Notes under the pieces: generated by a model
Database searches by the model: none
Seen by the model: the letters and a program-made list of their open reading frames with translations, nothing else
What the model was told of the DNA's origin: nothing
Part shown: piece by piece, positions 23,532 through 25,719 of the stretch
How positions within the stretch are numbered: the stretch's first letter is position 1
Layout of the letters: every line of letters starts with the position of its first letter
DNA from: Candidatus Falkowbacteria bacterium UBA2355
Lineage (GTDB): Bacteria; Patescibacteriota; Patescibacteriia; Patescibacteriales; Patescibacteriaceae
Length of the DNA stretch: 25,719 bases
Assembly: GCA_002344425.1 (NCBI GenBank)
Contig: DDTV01000009.1
Span: forward strand, 2,496-28,214
Reading direction: 5' to 3'
Position numbers and translations under genes: made by a program

Positions 23532-23873
23532 TTAAGCGCCGAGTGCGCCGCCGATAAATTGCGTAATGGCGTAGGCTGATAAAACTATAACCAAACCGAT
23601 TATCGCCGCGATTAAAATCTGTCTGGCCTTCTTAATACGGTCTTCATTGCCGCCCGCCGTCATCCACATTAATCCGGCATACACCACCAAGATGAAAAAA
23701 ATTGTTCCGGTGAAGCCGAGTACTGAACCCAAAACCTTGCCAATCAAACTTGGTAAATCAGTGCTCTGCGGAAGGTTGGCGCCGGTTTCGCTCAAACCAT
23801 AATCATCAGCTGCCAAAACCGGCAGACTGAGACTTATAAAAGTAAAGACAAAGGTTATGAGTTGCTGAATCAT
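23532..23873 (-). CDS. TrbC/VirB2-like pilin domain protein (array gene 2)
   Basis: 113 residues from ATG 23873 (M-I-Q-Q-L-I-T-F). The signal peptide ends at LPVLAA-DD. A short Ser/Pro-rich segment (LSETGANLPQSTDLPSL) leads to helix 1 (LGFTGTIFFILVVYA), the loop GLMWMTAGGNEDRIKKARQI and helix 2 (AAIIGLVIVLSAYAITQFI). An upstream in-frame TTG (23891) is possible but weaker. A GC-rich hairpin lies between it and gene 1. Confidence 0.82.
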   Translation of the reverse strand: MIQQLITFVFTFISLSLPVLAADDYGLSETGANLPQSTDLPSLIGKVLGSVLGFTGTIFFILVVYAGLMWMTAGGNEDRIKKARQILIAAIIGLVIVLSAYAITQFIGGALGA

Positions 23874-23914
23874 ACGCTTCTCTAAAGCCAAGTTGAGTCT
23901 TAGCGTTAAAGAGG

Positions 23915-23936
23915 CGGGCCCGAAAAATCGGGCCCG
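23915..23936 (-). other. GC-rich intercistronic hairpin between pilin genes 1 and 2
   Basis: Perfect inverted repeat CGGGCCCGA / TCGGGCCCG with a TTTT loop in the 73-base gap between pilin genes 1 and 2, the only sizeable gap in the array. No clean T tract follows on the - strand (CCTCTTTAACG). It may stabilise the 3' end of the gene 1 message or partly terminate, so that gene 1 is made in excess. Confidence 0.7.
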
Positions 23937-23946
23937 AGAAAGCCAA

Positions 23947-24348
23947 CTAGTTATTAGTCGCGTTCATTAAACTATTGATGACGAATTGGGCAATACCAAA
24001 GGCCGCCAAAATGATAACCAAACCGATAATACCGGAAACAATAAGTTTACGAGCTTCGGAAACCTTATCTTCGTTACCGCCGGCAGTCATCCACTTAAAG
24101 CCGCCCAGCAAGATAATGATAACAGCTACGATACCGAGGAAACCAAGGATGATACGAACGATACGAGCGACGATGTCGCGCGGATCGCGGTCACCCAAAC
24201 CGGTTTCATCTTGGAAATCGTTGGCGTTATAATTTTCGCCCCAAAGATTTAAGTTCGCTGCCTGGGCCGGTGACACTGAGAAGGTCGCGGCCATTGGAAT
24301 AGCCAACAAGTTAAAAGCTAAGAGCAAGCCTAATATTTGTTTCTTCAT
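23947..24348 (-). CDS. TrbC/VirB2-like pilin domain protein (array gene 1)
   Basis: 133 residues, the promoter-proximal gene. A signal peptide (ILGLLLAFNLLAIPMAATF) probably ends near VSPAQA-A. A hydrophilic stretch (GENYNANDFQDETGLGDRDP) is followed by helix 1 (IILGFLGIVAVIIILLG), the loop GFKWMTAGGNEDKVSEARKL and helix 2 (SGIIGLVIILAAFGIAQFV). GGGGGTG upstream of ATG 24348 acts as ribosome site. The position before a stabilising hairpin makes it the best candidate for the major subunit. Confidence 0.84.
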   Translation of the reverse strand: MKKQILGLLLAFNLLAIPMAATFSVSPAQAANLNLWGENYNANDFQDETGLGDRDPRDIVARIVRIILGFLGIVAVIIILLGGFKWMTAGGNEDKVSEARKLIVSGIIGLVIILAAFGIAQFVINSLMNATNN

Positions 24349-24415
24349 ATGTCACCCCCTCTCTATTATGAGTAAATACTCTTCTTTATAAAAGCTTTAT
24401 AAAGATGATACTACC

Positions 24416-24443
24416 ATGATACCATAGACTATATAAAATTCAA
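24416..24443 (-). promoter_or_regulatory. Promoter of the pilin array
   Basis: On the - strand: TTGAAT (24443-24438), 16-base spacer, TGG-TATCAT (24421-24416), with a second TGG-TAGTAT overlapping just downstream. The leader is about 60 bases and contains AT-rich inverted repeats (TTTATAAA copies near 24385-24402) and GAGTA/TACTC (24371-24382). Confidence 0.62.
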
Positions 24444-24451
24444 ACCAATTC

Positions 24452-25719
24452 ATGATCTTGTCAACAGTCCAACGTCGCGGCGCATGGCTCCTCTACTATA
24501 TATTTTTAGCCGCCCTGCTCGCCGCCAACTCTTTCGGCTACCTCGACCCCGACTTCGGCTGGCATCTTAAAGTTGGCGAAACGATTGCCCGCGAAAAAGC
24601 CGTTCCAAGCGAGCAACTCTATATGTGGAGCTTGGGCGAGGCTCACTGGGTTGATCATGAATGGCTTTCCAATCTTATTACTTATGGACTTTGGTCGCTC
24701 GGTGGCTACGTGGCGGTTTCCGTTTTCTTTATATTGTTACCACTGATTAGCCTAGCTCTTATCAATCGATATGTCTTTAATAATTATCTTCACAAAACCC
24801 GTGAACAAGTCGCCTTTGCCTGCTTTGGAACCGCGGCTCTCTTTGCTTGCTTACCGCACTTCGGTGTTCGAATGCAAGAATTCAGTTTTTTATTTTTTAG
24901 CATCTTATTAATTATTATCGACCAATATCGCCGAACTCTGAATTTAAAAAATATTTATTGGCTGATTCCTTTGTTGTTTGTTTGGGCTTGTACTCACGGG
25001 AGTTTCTTGATCGGCGTGGCCACGGTTCTGGGCTGGATGTTTTACGAACTTTTGTTTAAACGGCGCAAAACCAATAAATATATTTTCTTAATCGGCGCGC
25101 TGGCCATCGCCGCCACCTTGGCAACGCCTTATGGTTTAAAATTATATTCCTTCTTAAGCGATTACGGCACCAACCGTTATTATCTATCGCATATTGAGGA
25201 ATGGCGCTCGCCCTATTCTCATTCAATTCGTTACGATCAAATTATTTATACGCTAATCTCCTTTACCTTAATGTTGGGGGCTTGGCTCTTTTCCAAACAA
25301 CGCTGGCCGCTTTGGCAATTTTTAATCTTAATGGCTTTATTGGCGGCCGCGACTCGCTCTGTACGTCATTTCCCGCTCTTGGCGGTCGGCACACTGTTAT
25401 TTGCCCTGCCCAATCCTTTGAGCAATCTTTTAAACAAAACCCTGCCCTACAGTAAAATGCTTAACAATTTATTAATTGTCTGTTTGTTTTTGGCCAGCTT
25501 GGGTTTAGTGGCTCAAAGTAAATATACACAAAACCCTTTTCAATCTTATTGCCAAAACTTTCCCTGCGGCGCCGTTCAATTTTTAAGAGATAAAGCCGAA
25601 TACTCTTCTTTAAAACTTTTTAATGATTACGGCTGGGGCGGTTATTTAATCGCGGCCAAGCCCGAACAAAAAGTTTTTATCGACGGCCGATTGCCGCAAT
25701 ACCCTTTTTCCGGGCATAT
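24452..25719 (+). CDS. Polytopic membrane protein, PMT/glycosyltransferase-like (runs off the window end)
   Basis: The frame is open from ATG 24452 to the last base (422 codons seen, no stop). It begins with a short N-terminus and a first helix (LLYYIFLAALLAA), then the loop GYLDPDFGWHLKVGE, whose acidic residues near the first helix resemble the D-x-D region of C-type (GT39/PMT-like) lipid-linked glycosyltransferases. HWVDHEWLSN follows, then about ten membrane helices. The outer part near the window end includes LFNDYGWGGYLIAAKPEQKV and FIDGRLPQYP, motifs common to large unnamed membrane proteins of this type in Patescibacteria. A role in surface glycosylation is inferred, not shown. It is divergent from the pilin array; no strong promoter is evident, although TATAAA occurs at 24432-24437. 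Confidence 0.85.
   Translation, partial: MILSTVQRRGAWLLYYIFLAALLAANSFGYLDPDFGWHLKVGETIAREKAVPSEQLYMWSLGEAHWVDHEWLSNLITYGLWSLGGYVAVSVFFILLPLISLALINRYVFNNYLHKTREQVAFACFGTAALFACLPHFGVRMQEFSFLFFSILLIIIDQYRRTLNLKNIYWLIPLLFVWACTHGSFLIGVATVLGWMFYELLFKRRKTNKYIFLIGALAIAATLATPYGLKLYSFLSDYGTNRYYLSHIEEWRSPYSHSIRYDQIIYTLISFTLMLGAWLFSKQRWPLWQFLILMALLAAATRSVRHFPLLAVGTLLFALPNPLSNLLNKTLPYSKMLNNLLIVCLFLASLGLVAQSKYTQNPFQSYCQNFPCGAVQFLRDKAEYSSLKLFNDYGWGGYLIAAKPEQKVFIDGRLPQYPFSGH

Noticed and set aside
1..25719. CRISPR array, insertion sequence, integrase or prophage.
   Set aside because: No regularly spaced repeats, transposase or integrase frames, or terminal inverted repeats were seen. The only repeated DNA is within the pilin domains and the two ATPase halves.

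Overview
The window looks like a chromosomal segment of an ultra-small, fermentative-type bacterium of the Candidate Phyla Radiation (Patescibacteria, probably Parcubacteria-like). This is inferred from several traits: a run of small TrbC/VirB2-like pilin proteins of the kind common in that group, a double GspE/PilB ATPase, an MJ1255-type glycosyltransferase, a K+-independent membrane pyrophosphatase, and tightly packed genes with very short or absent 5' leaders. TGA is a normal stop here (the GspE-like ATPase, tig and the last pilin gene end in TGA), so the standard bacterial code applies.

Region 1-3030 (+ strand) carries the 3' part of a ZIP metal transporter, a YibE/F-like membrane protein, and a glycosyltransferase interrupted by one in-frame TGA at 2695. 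A terminator follows. Region 3072-3298 is a free-standing small RNA gene with its own strong promoter, a long folded stem and an intrinsic terminator. Region 3308-5782 (- strand) is an hsp20, DUF3006-like, VanW operon. It diverges at back-to-back promoters from a 1013-residue double secretion/pilus ATPase and a YfcE-like phosphoesterase (+ strand, 5863-9403). A lipoprotein gene (9455-10141) faces uvrA (- strand, to 13045).

Region 13162-13926 (+ strand) holds tRNA-Arg, tRNA-Met and tRNA-Lys followed by an unknown 155-residue protein. From 21203 back to 13968, the - strand carries a gene-expression block: nusA, hppA, tig, smpB, ssrA (tmRNA), tRNA-Leu, tRNA-Gly, infC, rpmI, rplT, secG and an HU gene. 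An unknown lipoprotein gene lies divergent from nusA (21428-21970). The segment 22047-24348 (- strand) is a five-gene array encoding six copies of a two-helix pilin-like domain with an invariant WMTA loop. A polytopic membrane protein, cut by the window end, starts divergently at 24452.

Functionally, the window joins ribosome function and rescue (tig, smpB, ssrA, infC, L35, L20), membrane energetics (hppA), DNA repair (uvrA) and a surface-appendage theme (double PilB-like ATPase, pilin array, lipoproteins, VanW, glycosyltransferases). Nine promoters share a TTGaca-N16..18-TGnTAtaaT (extended -10) pattern, and several put the start site on or within a few bases of the ATG.
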